In this document: piece after piece, positions 22,822 through 33,143 of the stretch
Position numbering within the stretch: position 1 is the first letter of the stretch
Layout: each line of letters starts with the position of its first letter
Origin: Sthenelais limicola
Taxonomy: Eukaryota; Annelida; Polychaeta; Phyllodocida; Sigalionidae
Direction: 5' to 3'
Assembly: GCA_942159475.1 (NCBI GenBank)
Contig: OW804096.1
Location: 42,779,744 to 42,843,743, forward strand
Length of the DNA stretch: 64,000 nucleotides
Program-made: the position numbers and the translations under genes
The notes under the pieces: model-generated
The model's database searches: none
The model's input: the letters and a program-made list of their open reading frames with translations, nothing else
What the model was told of the DNA's origin: nothing

Positions 22822-23037
22822 GGGACCCGTTGTATAAGCTCATGGAAGGAATATTGTCCGTGGGAATTCCTACATATATCCCCCTTTACTTTGGTGGCTA
22901 TTGTAGGCAGAGGTAGGAATGTATTCCGTGTATAGGCTGAATTGCACGTATACTATAGGGAGGACTTTTTCTCCTTCCTACAGGTGAAGGAATACCCACA
23001 GACAAATCGCTTTCCTTAACTTATACAACAGGCCCCA
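22822..23037. mobile_element. hAT-like MITE, about 216 bp
   Basis: The left end GGGACCCGTTGTATAAGCT and the inverted right end GGGGCCTGTTGTATAAGTT match, and the similarity continues inward through GGAA...GTCCGTGGGAATTCC (arms about 50 bp). The CAGGG(N)CCTGTTGTATAAG form of the ends, also seen at 24480 and 28491, resembles hAT superfamily TIRs. The words CCAGGGAC lie at both edges and may be an 8-bp target duplication or part of the TIR. No coding capacity. Confidence 0.65.
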
Positions 23038-23074
23038 GGGACAAGGTGAACACGGCAGACCACGAGATATGAGA

Positions 23075-24270
23075 TATATTAATGACACTGTGATATGGCA
23101 TTCGCCGCATTTGTATACTTGTGCCCAAGTGTAGGTGCTCTTTAGAGCTGGATTAGTTGACCAGTCTTTTTGTCTCAAACTTCTAGGGTTTTTGTATTCC
23201 CAAATGTTCTGTTTGATTAAAACATATTAAGCATCTAGGTTAATTTGATTACTATTCACCTCATGTGAAGTATAATATTTTGTCTTTGGTTTGTAAGGTA
23301 TAGCCCTTGCTGGCTACAAGATCTGAACCTTTTGTCATGTGTAAATTCTTTAAATGGTTTCAAGTGGATATGGGATGTAGTATATAATAATGAATGTCGT
23401 ATGGGATATGCTCCATATTGGTTTTAGTTCGAAATGAAATAATTATTAATGTGATTTTTGTTAACAAATTTGAATTTTCGTCAAATTTGGATGAATTTCA
23501 TTTAGACTCAAGATCATTTTTCAACTGGCTTTATGAGCAGAATCTTCAAGTAGTTGTTAATCCACTTAAAATTATATGAAGATAAATTAGGCTATTGTAA
23601 TGATCATGTTCGGGTAAGCATATGAGATACTTGTAGGGTACATAAATGATTGGTAGTGTATGTGCACATGGTCTGTAGTGATACGAGAATTGTGTAACCT
23701 AGAGTTAGATCCTGGATGCTAGGCATATAATTATAGAACAATGCTATGCCATTAGCATTGAGATGATTGGACAATAACATAGGTGTCGTGGGGGGGGGGG
23801 ATGTTTCCTAAGTGGGCGTTACCTAGCTCCTGTTGCCAATATACACAGGGACGGATCACCTGCACATATTAATTTCACCTTCCCCTAGCTATCCCCTAAA
23901 CAATTCTCCAGACCAAAACTATCCGACAAATGGTCTTGTAAATCGAATCTTACCTGTATATTCTTCAATTAATTTTTATTTTATTCTCCCATAGTCGATC
24001 TTGTTAACGGTTTTCTAATCGTTTTCTAATACGATACTAAAGGTGGTTTTTAATGCTTAGACGGTAATGAAGGTGTGTTTTTACAGTGAGCACGATCGAT
24101 GATGCAAACTGATATACTACTGGGTAGATAGTATATGCCTAAATTATAGTTAATGTTAATGTTAAATGAAGTAAGTCCAACACCTCTTTCCTTAACTGTT
24201 CCTGACTGACTTCTGAATGGCCAGTCTTTTCCTTTTATTCAAGCCCCACATGCATGCCATCTAATATACA
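23075..24270. other. Intergenic DNA, no gene seen
   Basis: A G10 run lies at 23790-23800. No exon or repeat with paired ends was recognised. Confidence 0.4.
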
Positions 24271-24414
24271 ATGATACTATGTAGACATGTCCTCAGGGTC
24301 TGTCTGTCCACCTGGTGGTATAACAGGGGAAACCCGTCTTCTAAGTGGGGACAAAATAAGCGTCTTCAAACATGTTTACTACGAAGACGTTTTCGTTTGC
24401 AGTGGGGAGGAATT

Positions 24415-24515
24415 GTTCTCCTTCCTATAGGTGAAGGAATACCCACAGGCAAATTTCTTTCCTTAGCTTATACAACAGGCCCTTGGGGAGAAGGTGAACA
24501 TGGCAGACCACGTAG
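24415..24515. repeat. Partial copy of the 22.9-23.07 kb repeat
   Basis: The stretch from TTCTCCTTCCTATAGGTGAA to GGCAGACCACG is about 88 per cent identical to 22969-23070, and the match runs past the TTATACAACAGGCC end into AAGGTGAACAYGGCAGACCACG. The repeat unit is therefore larger than the MITE alone. A possible left end is CAGGGTCTGTCTG near 24296. Confidence 0.65.
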
Positions 24516-24880
24516 ACACAAGGTTTATTCATATCACCGGTACAGTGGACTTTAGCCTGTCATGGCTAACCGCTATATGTGTTAGTTTACAGACACTACA
24601 CTATAGTACTTCCCTTTTGATGTATTCATACACGGTCGACTCTGACTTCATGCTATATCCCCCTCCAATAAAAGTCTACTGTCAGACAAGCGTTGCTGTA
24701 ATTTTGGATTACCAAAACATTATTTAGGATAAATATGAATTAATATTATAGAACATGCTTAATTTTTCAAATTTTCCATTTGCTTGTATTGCTAAAATAA
24801 TTATGTGAACTATTTGATATTTTCCATCAGGATGAATACAATTGCCCTTTTCGTAGTTGTTTTTACAGCAGACGCAATAC

Positions 24881-25031
24881 ATAAAGAGAATGGGACGAGC
24901 CGGCAATAATCGAAAATTTATAGGACGAGATTTGTCCACATAAGCACGATGCCTACGGCATCGTGCTTATGTGGACGAATCAAGTCCAATAAATTTTCGA
25001 TTATTGCCGGCGAGTTCCATTCTATATTTAT
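24881..25031. repeat. Compound hairpin/foldback, about 150 bp, nearly full-length pairing
   Basis: CCGGCAATAATCGAAAATTT (24900 on) pairs with AAATTTTCGATTATTGCCGG. The inner stem GTCCACATAAGCACGATGCC/GGCATCGTGCTTATGTGGAC is perfect, with the apex GATGCCTACGGCATC at 24948-24962. Outer AGAATGG/CCATTCT pairing extends to the stated ends. Confidence 0.9.
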
Positions 25032-25362
25032 TATATGTGCATAAAATTTGATCATATGTCATCAGATATCACTAAAAAAAATACTAAAGAAGTCTCAGAG
25101 AGCCCCGCTGCCCGGCTGCCAGCCCCGTTAGTAGGCCTACAATGTTCGGTGCCGACTGTGCGATCATGCAGTTTTTAGGCCTACTTATATTGTTGACTTA
25201 AAACGTTTATATCGCAGCCATTTCTTGGCCTACATTAACAAATCTTATATCATTCAATAGAGAATTTAATGCTCTACATAACGACGTGGTTTTTATTATA
25301 TATTTCTATAATCATAGTACCAGAATCACGAGTGGAATACCGATCGCGGGCATTTGTTTACA

Positions 25363-25394
25363 TGCTTCGCGGAGAGCCAAAGCTCCGCGAAGCA
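25363..25394. repeat. Short perfect hairpin
   Basis: TGCTTCGCGGAG and CTCCGCGAAGCA flank an eight-base loop (AGCCAAAG). A second palindrome, CATATAGGAC-AC-GTCCTATATG, lies at 25427-25448. Both are far more GC-structured than the surrounding AT-rich DNA. Confidence 0.8.
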
Positions 25395-25983
25395 TTCAAC
25401 AGAGCTATTTTTAGACAACTACATTTCATATAGGACACGTCCTATATGAATATTTTTATAGCACCCCACTTATAGCACCTCCCATATAGCATGCGCATAT
25501 AATAAACCGCCCCATTGTTACGTCAAACGTATTGACAACTAATGAACTAAAACAATTGTTTTTGAGAATTTGTAATGATGAATGCAAGAAATATAAAAGA
25601 CTTTGAGAAAACATTCTTTGAAGTCGGCGAGATATTCTAAGACGTCATCATGGATGAGCTGTGAAATCTTTTGATCATGAATTGAAAATCTGAGGTGCTG
25701 AAAGATTTGTCAACGAATATTGCACTTAGTGGCTGAAACATGTAAGTTATTCAGTATAAGCATTCAACAAGTGTGTGTAGCTCATACATACTTTAGGTAA
25801 GATGCGACAACTGCATGGGCGTCCCTATTGTGGATCTATAAATAACCCTCATAATTATGTATAGAAATATATGGATGAGGCAGCTACCTCCTGCATGCGG
25901 ACGTTTAATGGTCACTTGGAGAGAAAAATGTTTTTGAGTTTGAATAAACATTGAATAAAATTCAATATAGAGCGGTATTATGA

Positions 25984-26649
25984 CAGCCGGTGTGATATCG
26001 AAAAGTGACCCCGTCGAAAAGTGACCCGTGGGTCGATTTTGGACGTCGAAAATCGACCCATGGGTCACTTTTCGGCAATCGAAAAGTGACCCACCCCATC
26101 GAAAAATGACCCACCCATTTATGCAGAGATAATAGACATAACTTTTATACCATATTGAGCGTTCATTTGTCAGCAATCATGAAGCTACATGGAGCTAATG
26201 TAACAACATGGAATGTGTTTTAGCTCCCGAATATTGTCGCGCTAAATGTTAACCTATTCAATCACCCTAGGTGTTATAATAGGCTGGCTTATTGTAATAA
26301 TGCCCTCACCGTGTAGAAACTGAGGGAGGATAATTGTTACTATTAATAGGTATTATGTATTCAGATTATTTTATTACATTTTAAAACTAGGAAGCGTCTA
26401 TAGATGTTATGGTAGAAATTACAGTTACTAAGGATATTTATTTCTCATTACATTATTATGTATACGTTATAAGTTATTATACTCACTAGAAACTTTATGT
26501 TAAACTATCTATCAAACAACTATTAATATTAAATATTAATTAATATACAATATCAGGCATCGTAATATATTATTTCAGAACATTAAGTTAGAAAAGAAGA
26601 GGGGGTCGATTTTCGATGGGGTGGGTCACTTTTCGTCATGACACCGGCT
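25984..26649. mobile_element. TIR element carrying TCGAAAAGTGACCC motif array
   Basis: Left end AGCCGGTGTGATATCGAAAA (continuing GTGACCC) and inverted right end AGCCGGTGTCATGACGAAAA (continuing GTGACCC) match over 27 bp with three mismatches. Just inside the left end, the words TCGAAAAGTGACCC, TCGAAAATCGACCC and GGGTCACTTTTCGG recur in both orientations between 25998 and 26120. The right end carries GGTCGATTTTCGATGGGGTG. The middle is plain AT-rich DNA, and a 127-codon frame across the left end is a by-product. Non-autonomous; superfamily not assigned. Confidence 0.7.
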
Positions 26650-27356
26650 ATCCATCCTAAGCCTTATTTATTAGTATTTTCTTTCCGAACATAGTTTGCA
26701 TATCTTAATGTATCTGATTTTATTTTTACAAAATAGATTTTATTTAAAAATGCATTATCATCTATGCATGCACACATCAGACAAATTTAGTTTTTTCGCA
26801 CTAGTACCCGAACATGTCTATTGGTTTGTAGGTATTGTCAATTTACTGTTGTTGTTGGTACTTTTATTTATCGAATGATAACATCGGCGGGTCTAAGCTC
26901 CCTACCATAGGGAGGATTTCAAGGCCTGCTGGACAATATGGTGGAACATATAAATGTAAGGGTAACAAACCACCGACACACCAACAACATGGAGGTGGCC
27001 CTTACTTCTTCTGGTTTAGACGTTATCACCATATATACAGACAAATGCAAGATGGGGCTCCAGCAATACAATCACGCTAGATACCACAATTAGGTGGGTA
27101 TCGGGCTAAGGGATAGTAACGTTTATATATCAAGTTTATCGTGGGCAATATACACAATATTAACCTGTGAATTTGTGTATGTAATATGTGAAACTATGTT
27201 ATCAAGTGAGATCTAATAATACATGATCTCATCTCATTTGTCGTAGTATAATATGACATAGGATGAGGAGGTAGAAAGACCAAATTATTTATGCGGCAAA
27301 GAACCGATCCGGAGACCCCTAGCAACTCAGACGCCGGATAATCTATGGATCAGCCA
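26650..27356. other. Intergenic DNA, no supported gene
   Basis: An 81-codon plus frame (26835-27080) has a Gly/Pro/His-rich middle but no recognisable family. No splice context was convincing. Nothing else noted. Confidence 0.35.
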
Positions 27357-28491
27357 AGAGGGCTAGTATAGTATTTGTGGGAATTCCTACGTTTTTTTCC
27401 TTTACTTCGTTGGGAAATTCCTACGCTAAAAAGCATTGAAAGTATAGGCTATTCTTTCCCTGCACCATTCCTTCCCAGCTGCTAAGCAAGGAAAACTGAG
27501 GGAATTCCTTCAGTCCTATACAATTTCAATATGTTTCTCTGGGAATTTTCCTACGGCTTTTCCTTCCCACCAAGCAGATGTAATCATGTAGGAATTTACT
27601 ACAATATTTCCCTCCTTGAACCACTCAATATCCCCTGCCCACTTCAAACAACAGTCTTCAAGGTACATGGTAAATGGGGGGACATGCCTTGTTCTCACTA
27701 GTAATCAACACTCTTGAGGCACAAACAATTGAGACAAACTAGGTGAAGGACAAATTTTGATTGGTAACTAATGAAACTCTCAGGTTGGTGGTTCAATCCC
27801 CACCCAGTGCTGTTTGTTTTTTCCCAGAAAGGCTCCCCTCTCAGGTCCATGGTTCGAATCCCAGTTTGGGAGGCTTCTTTTTTCTATTCAAATTATGTTA
27901 ATAATCAACAGAAAATCATCTAACAGCAGAAACTTTGTACTATAATGATAGCAGATATATATGACTAGTAAAATCATATTTTTGCAGTCAATAAATCCTA
28001 AGGAATTCTTGAGGGAACACCTAAAAGGTGTTCCTTAGTTTTCCAGTCTTTTCATGTTTAACGCAGAGGAAAGAATGAGGGAAATTACTTTGGTAGGAAA
28101 ACTTCTGGGGGAAATTCCTACATAGGGAACAACTACAAGTATCAATGTAGGAAATTCCCACAGCTAAATGGGTCAGTTTCTAGGTCATGCCTGTGGATCT
28201 AGATTCTAATCCATTCTGGATAATCTGCATCAGATTTGAAGGTATAAGAATCAAAGTATCTAATATTTTACCCACTTTACCGCTTCAAATTGAAGGAGAC
28301 GTGTTATTTTAATCTTTAACCCCAAGAAATTAGTGAATCCTATGCATCCTATTTACCTTCTACTTTGCTGACCCACACCTCTACAGCAAGGAATATTCCT
28401 ACGAGCTGGGAATTTTCTGTAGGAATGAATGTAGTGAGGGAAAAATTCCTACAGAAAAAATTCCTTGCTTAGCTTATACAACAGAGCCCTG
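27357..28491. mobile_element. Probable hAT-like element with many GGAATTCCTAC words
   Basis: The right end CTTAGCTTATACAACAGAGC followed by CCTG reads CAGGGCTCTGTTGTATAAGC inverted, the same TIR as the 22.8-kb MITE. The left end near 27357 (AGGGCTAGTATAGTATTTGT then GGGAATTCC) is a weaker match. Variants of GGGAATTCCTAC or its complement recur near both ends (27379-27425, 28088-28165, 28390-28470). No transposase frame was found. Left boundary uncertain. Confidence 0.45.
27783..27870 (+). repeat. tRNA B-box-like words (SINE-like fragment?)
   Basis: GTGGTTCAATCCCCACC and ATGGTTCGAATCCCAG resemble Pol III B boxes, and a T-run follows at 27878-27883. No matching A box or tRNA cloverleaf could be built around either, so this is at most a decayed tRNA-derived SINE. 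Confidence 0.25.
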
Positions 28492-28664
28492 ATCGTTGAG
28501 TTTGGTCCTCCAAGCGGTTCCAGTACAGAGGTGATTTGTACAAGATTGATCTTCGTATAATCTCTGGCCTCGGAATTGGACATTTAAATACTATTTTGTC
28601 AGGGTCAGGTTGACGTGTACGAATAGACCTCAAGTCAAGGAGGTCATAGTTTGATTTGCCTCTA

Positions 28665-29420
28665 TAAGGCTATTGCAGGAGGTGAAGCCTTCTCCTCTGC
28701 TTCAAGGGGAGCAAGTTGAACTGTTGGTGGAATTGGTCCACATTCTGGAATCTATTAGTTCTAGAAATTATTCTAAGGGCTATATTTTGAAGGGTTTGAA
28801 GAAATGTAAGGAAGAATAGTTGCTTTGTAAATCTGTGCACTCAGATAGACTTTCAACTTGCTCCTAAGATGCTTGAAGAGCCAAATTTTGTGTGACACTT
28901 TCTTTTTGATGGTAGATAAGTGCTTTTTAAACGAGAGGGCCATCAATGACAGTCCCCAGATACTTATAATCTTCGACTTGACATGGGCCCAGGAAGATCT
29001 TATAAGCAGAGGAATCGGCTTTTCATTTGGATATCAGAGAAGGCCTGAGAAAGGTCATGACTTTGGATTTATCCTTGTTAAGAGAGATTTTGTTGGCTTT
29101 GCGCCAAATCATTATGATAGTTAAATCAACTTGCAAATGGTTGGATAATAAAGCTATGTTTTTGTCAGACGTAATACATATGATGGTGTCGTCAGCAAAG
29201 AGTTGAAGATCAGTGTTTTTGACTTGCAGGGGTAAATCATTTATATATAGAGAGAATTATATGGGTCCTATGGTTATACCCTGAGGGACAAAAACTTGGG
29301 GCTGCTGACGATCTTTGAGGTATAATTGGCGAACAATGATAGTTAGCAGTAAGTCCAATTTTCCTAAGCTTCTGCAACAATATTGGGTGATCAATATTGA
29401 GTAAGCTCAACAAGATACTT
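28665..29420 (-). pseudogene. Decayed LINE reverse transcriptase fragment
   Basis: Read on the minus strand and across frames, the order is: IDHPILLQKLRKIGL (about 29375-29405), a GxPQG/GPI...LYINDLP segment (about 29230-29300), the catalytic FADDTII (29179-29202), an NxxKSKVMTF-like thumb motif (about 29060), and a C-terminal FNLLPLKQRRRLHLLQ block (about 28690-28730). This is the order of a CR1/Jockey-type non-LTR RT. Several frameshifts and stops make it non-functional. An 88-codon plus frame across it is a shadow. Confidence 0.8.
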
Positions 29421-31147
29421 AAACAGGCAAGCAGGTGTTTAAAGAATCTTCTTCACTTCCAGAAGTGATGATTTAAGACGCTTTAGGCCTGATGATTTGT
29501 ATTGCGGTAACACTTGAATTGGCCTTAAAATTAAGGTGTCCTGAGTGATCTGCATAAAGTTAAAAGGAGCGGAAGTTCTCCCATTTGTTGGATTATCAGG
29601 TCAGTAAAGGCAAGGAATTAGCCAAAGAAGTTTTTCTGGTGCGCACCAATGCGGCCATGTTTTTGTTTACTTAGCTCGCATATACATGTATGCAGAATCA
29701 AATGTACCCATTACCTATAGGAGAGGTGCGATACAGGTACCCACAAGGTGGCTCCATGAACATGGAACATTGTGCAAAATTTAGATGAAGAAGTCGCTAT
29801 TTATATTTATTTCAGTTCATTTTGTTGGTATTGCCTGATATGAAGGTTTGGGTACCTGAATGTAGATATGTTTATAGCTGAGAATGTATCTTTAAGGAGG
29901 GTTAGAAATATCGTGTGGTAGATTTTCTAAAGTTCCTGCCAATATAAGTATGTTGTTATTCATGTAAAGTGACAAATAGCAAGCTAAGCCATACTCATGC
30001 TATAGGTGAAACCATATAATATATTGTTGACGAAAATGGTCAGACTAACCCCGACACCTGACCTTTGAGAGATTATTGCTGTGTCATTTACCATTATACT
30101 CTTAATACCTTATTTACTAGTGAGGAACTCAGAGCCTTCACCGGTGCAGGTGGATAGAATCTGATCAGCATGAGTTACTCCTGTGGAATGTAGTGAGCGC
30201 ATTTGGGCCTGTCACCTGTATTTGTTTATACCATTTGGGTGTGTACCCAAGAAGCTACTTAGTACTGGTTTGCATATGATTAGGGGTGAATTGTCATGTC
30301 TCTCTCTCATCTGCATGCACCTCTATTTGCATGATTGATGAGGAGGCCTCTCCTGTATTAGAGGTGGCTCTCTCTCAGTTAGAGATAGAGGTGAAGTTTG
30401 TGTTGAGTGTGCTACACCTGCTGCTAGTTACTCTTTGTTAGAGATTACCATGTACTGCAGTACATGGACAATTATCAACTTGAAATAAATCTATTACAAC
30501 CAATAATTTGAAAGATCTGAAAGTTTAAATTTAAGTTTGTGTGAGGCTCTGAGTTGTTGAAAGAATGGCAATTAGGCTCTGAGACACCATTGGAATGGAA
30601 CAGGTCATTGCCTAGCACCCGACTCAATGCCTTGCAATGCATTATGGAGGGGGGGGGCTCCACTATGTAGGCAAGTGGTGGCCAATGTTGTTGCCAATAG
30701 AGTGACCAATAGATTATCGCCCAATGACTGGCAAGTAGAGGCTAATAGTGGGGAGAGAAGGTGACCGTCCAGACGTTGCTAGTCTCTTATAAATTTATTT
30801 TGATGGGAAGGAAAAGTATGTAAGATATTATTCAATGATATATGGTATTGTATGAGGGTGATTAATAGAATATTTGTAGGCATTTTATTTTGTGTCCAAT
30901 TAGTCATCTTTTGCTTGAAAAATCCGTCGGCGCCACCCGCCATCGGCGCCATTATTTAATGTTGTCTGGTCCTAGCAACAAACCTGCACTTACTTTTATT
31001 AATGTGGGTTGAGTAATTTCCTATGGCAATGATTTTAATGTTACAAAGTGGGCAAAATCTCATGTAGAAATTACTTTTTAAAGAAGAGGAATGAAAAACC
31101 AATTGATTTGTCGAAATAAAATGCATTTTCCCAGGACCATACTTTAT
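29421..31147. other. Intergenic DNA, no gene seen
   Basis: A perfect 20-bp palindrome, CCATGTACTGCAGTACATGG, lies near 30449-30468. CT/AG-rich words cluster at 30300-30400 and a G9 run occurs near 30650. GGCGCC words lie at about 30928-30950. No exon recognised. Confidence 0.4.
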
Positions 31148-31282
31148 AATGCATTAATGCAAGCCACGCCCTATGGACGGTAATGCGTTAATGCAAGCCT
31201 CGCCCCTATCATGGGAATGCATAAATGCATGCCACGCCCCCTCCCCACCTAAGGGAATGCATTTAAGTATTCCATGCCCTGA
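31148..31282. repeat. Tandem minisatellite, about 34-40 bp unit, four copies
   Basis: The unit AATGCATTAATGCAAGCCAC followed by GCCC... starts at 31148, 31182, 31216 and 31256, so spacing is 34, 34 and 40 bp. The copies have diverged, and the last is partial. Confidence 0.7.
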
Positions 31283-32035
31283 AAGGTTAAAGCTGCATTC
31301 TCTGCTATTATGGCAACACAATCTTACTAAATTTACTTATCATATTATGACTTGTAAAGCTTAATTGTGAATATTCTGCAACTGTTTGAATGTGTATACA
31401 AGTATTTCAAGTTGGATCGGAGAAGCGATAATTAATAAGTGAAGCTAACGCTGGCAAGAATTCGGGCATATCCTCCAAATATAAATGCGAGCATTTATGA
31501 AGCCCTATAGAAAAACAGCTTTGATCAAATGATAATTTGGAAAATAACGGAACAAAAAGTAGCTTTTTTTTTGTTTCTTTTACCGATGTACAATTCCTGT
31601 AGCTAAATAGTACCTATCCCCAAAGGATAAAATGTGAGCAACTATCCAACGTAGGGAAATGTTATAGAAGAAAATACTAACGTTGAATGCCAAGATGAAA
31701 GGCTTGCTGTATAGGGAATAATAGAGAAAAGTTTGCTTGTTGAGAGAATCCTGACATAGTCACACAAAGCAAATCTATTATAAGTCAGACAAAAATATCA
31801 TTAGTTCCATTAGTCACCGTATAAAAAGTATATCAGTTGCCAGAAATTTCATTGTTAATCGTAAGCATCTTCAATGTATGCAAAATAATTGTTACAGTTC
31901 TATGCATCACATAGCAGTGTGTGCTATTCACTCAGAAAATATTTCAGAATATTCATTTTGCTTGTACATCTATCTGCACATGTTTTGTTTATATTTTATC
32001 TGATATTTGACATTCTAATGCTGTGGTCGGAAAGG
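31283..32035. other. AT-rich intergenic DNA, nothing recognised
   Basis: No exon, RNA gene or paired repeat end was identified in this interval. Confidence 0.4.
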
Positions 32036-33143
32036 CCGTCGCACACAGTCAGGATTTGGAGGCCTCACGACGAGTAATTTCAGTGTGTACGTCGACGGCC
32101 GCCTAGCCGACAAGTCATACATCAACTCACGTCAAGTCCTGCGTCAAATTATGGCATGATTTTCACGCACACATACAGGATCTCAGGCAAGATTTGAGTC
32201 ACACGATTTCAAAAATTGTTGCCGCCAAATCATACACCAAATCTTGTATGTGTGTGTCTGCGCATGATTAGTCATAGATTCCTAAATCAATGCACACACT
32301 CATTGGGAGCAGTGCCACGTCGATCCAAAATATGGATTGGCGTGAGCTAGCTCTGTTTCCCAAACATTTCTATTTCAGAGAGCTAGAAATTTTTTTTTAA
32401 CACGATGACATATATTTTTTTCCCTTTTTATATGTAGTATATAATCTGCACTATATGTGAAGAAAATTTTGGGACAGTAGGAGTAGCCATTAATTGTTTG
32501 TTTTATTCTATAAAATGTGTAAATATGTGCCGTTTCTCCAGGTATGGGTCCTCTCAGTTGTACCCGCATTGGGAAATGCTTGCTGCATTTTTCTTTCACA
32601 GTTTTGGGAATAAAAGAAAAATGGCTACTCCTAATGTCCCAAAATTTTCTACACAAACAGTGCAGGTAATATTCTACACATATATAGGAGAAAAAATGTA
32701 TGTCATCACGTTAGAAAAATAATTGTAGCTGTCTGAAATAGACATGTTTAGGAAACATAGAACACTTTGAAAGCAGCAGATTTTGGGGTTGTCAGCCACG
32801 TTTCAAAGCCATGTCACATATTTGTTGTTTTCAAAATAAAAAAAAACAATGCACTCTATAAAAAAGAGGCATAGAATCATTGGCCAAATAATACTCTCTC
32901 AAAAGCTGTTAATTTTACTTAAATTGAGTGAATATAAATAGTAAATATGAACCAAATCGTGGCCAGACTACTTCATGAAATCGTGGGTGTGTGTGCACAA
33001 ATCTCACAATGTCAGGTTTTCACCAAATTCTCCCTGAAATCGTGACTGTGTGCGCAATAAAATGGACACGATTTAAAAAGAAATCTGCACGATTTCATCC
33101 CAGATCGTGAGAACATCAGAGATCTTGACTGTGTGCGTCGGCC
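32036..33143. mobile_element. TIR element, about 1.1 kb, containing a foldback core
   Basis: Left end GGCCGTCGCACACAGTCAGG (32036 on) and inverted right end GGCCGACGCACACAGTCAAG (33143 back) match over about 22 bp. Words like CACGATTTC/AAATCGTG and GTGTGTGCG recur in both orientations through the flanking arms (32.1-32.35 and 32.95-33.14 kb). No transposase frame. Further CACGATTTC-type sequence at 33300-33390 lies outside the right TIR and may be a second, partial copy. Confidence 0.65.
32349..32763. repeat. Foldback core, about 415 bp
   Basis: Pairs in order from outside: CTCTGTTTCCCAAACAT with ATGTTTAGGAAACATAG, CTATTTCAGAGAGCT with AGCTGTCTGAAATAG, ACACGATGACATA with TATGTCATCACGT, and AGAAAATTTTGGGACA plus AGGAGTAGCCATT with their complements near 32620-32652. 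Arms are about 170 bp with scattered mismatches and the loop is about 130 bp. Frames here are palindrome shadows. Confidence 0.8.

Noticed and set aside
25793..26176. 127-codon minus-strand open frame
   Set aside because: It spans the left end and motif array of the TIR element at 25984; the repeated SLFD-type residues are translations of the TCGAAAAGTGACCC array.
27783..27870. tRNA gene suggested by GGTTCGAATCC
   Set aside because: No acceptor stem, D arm or A box could be placed at the right distance, and the T-arm pairing is poor.
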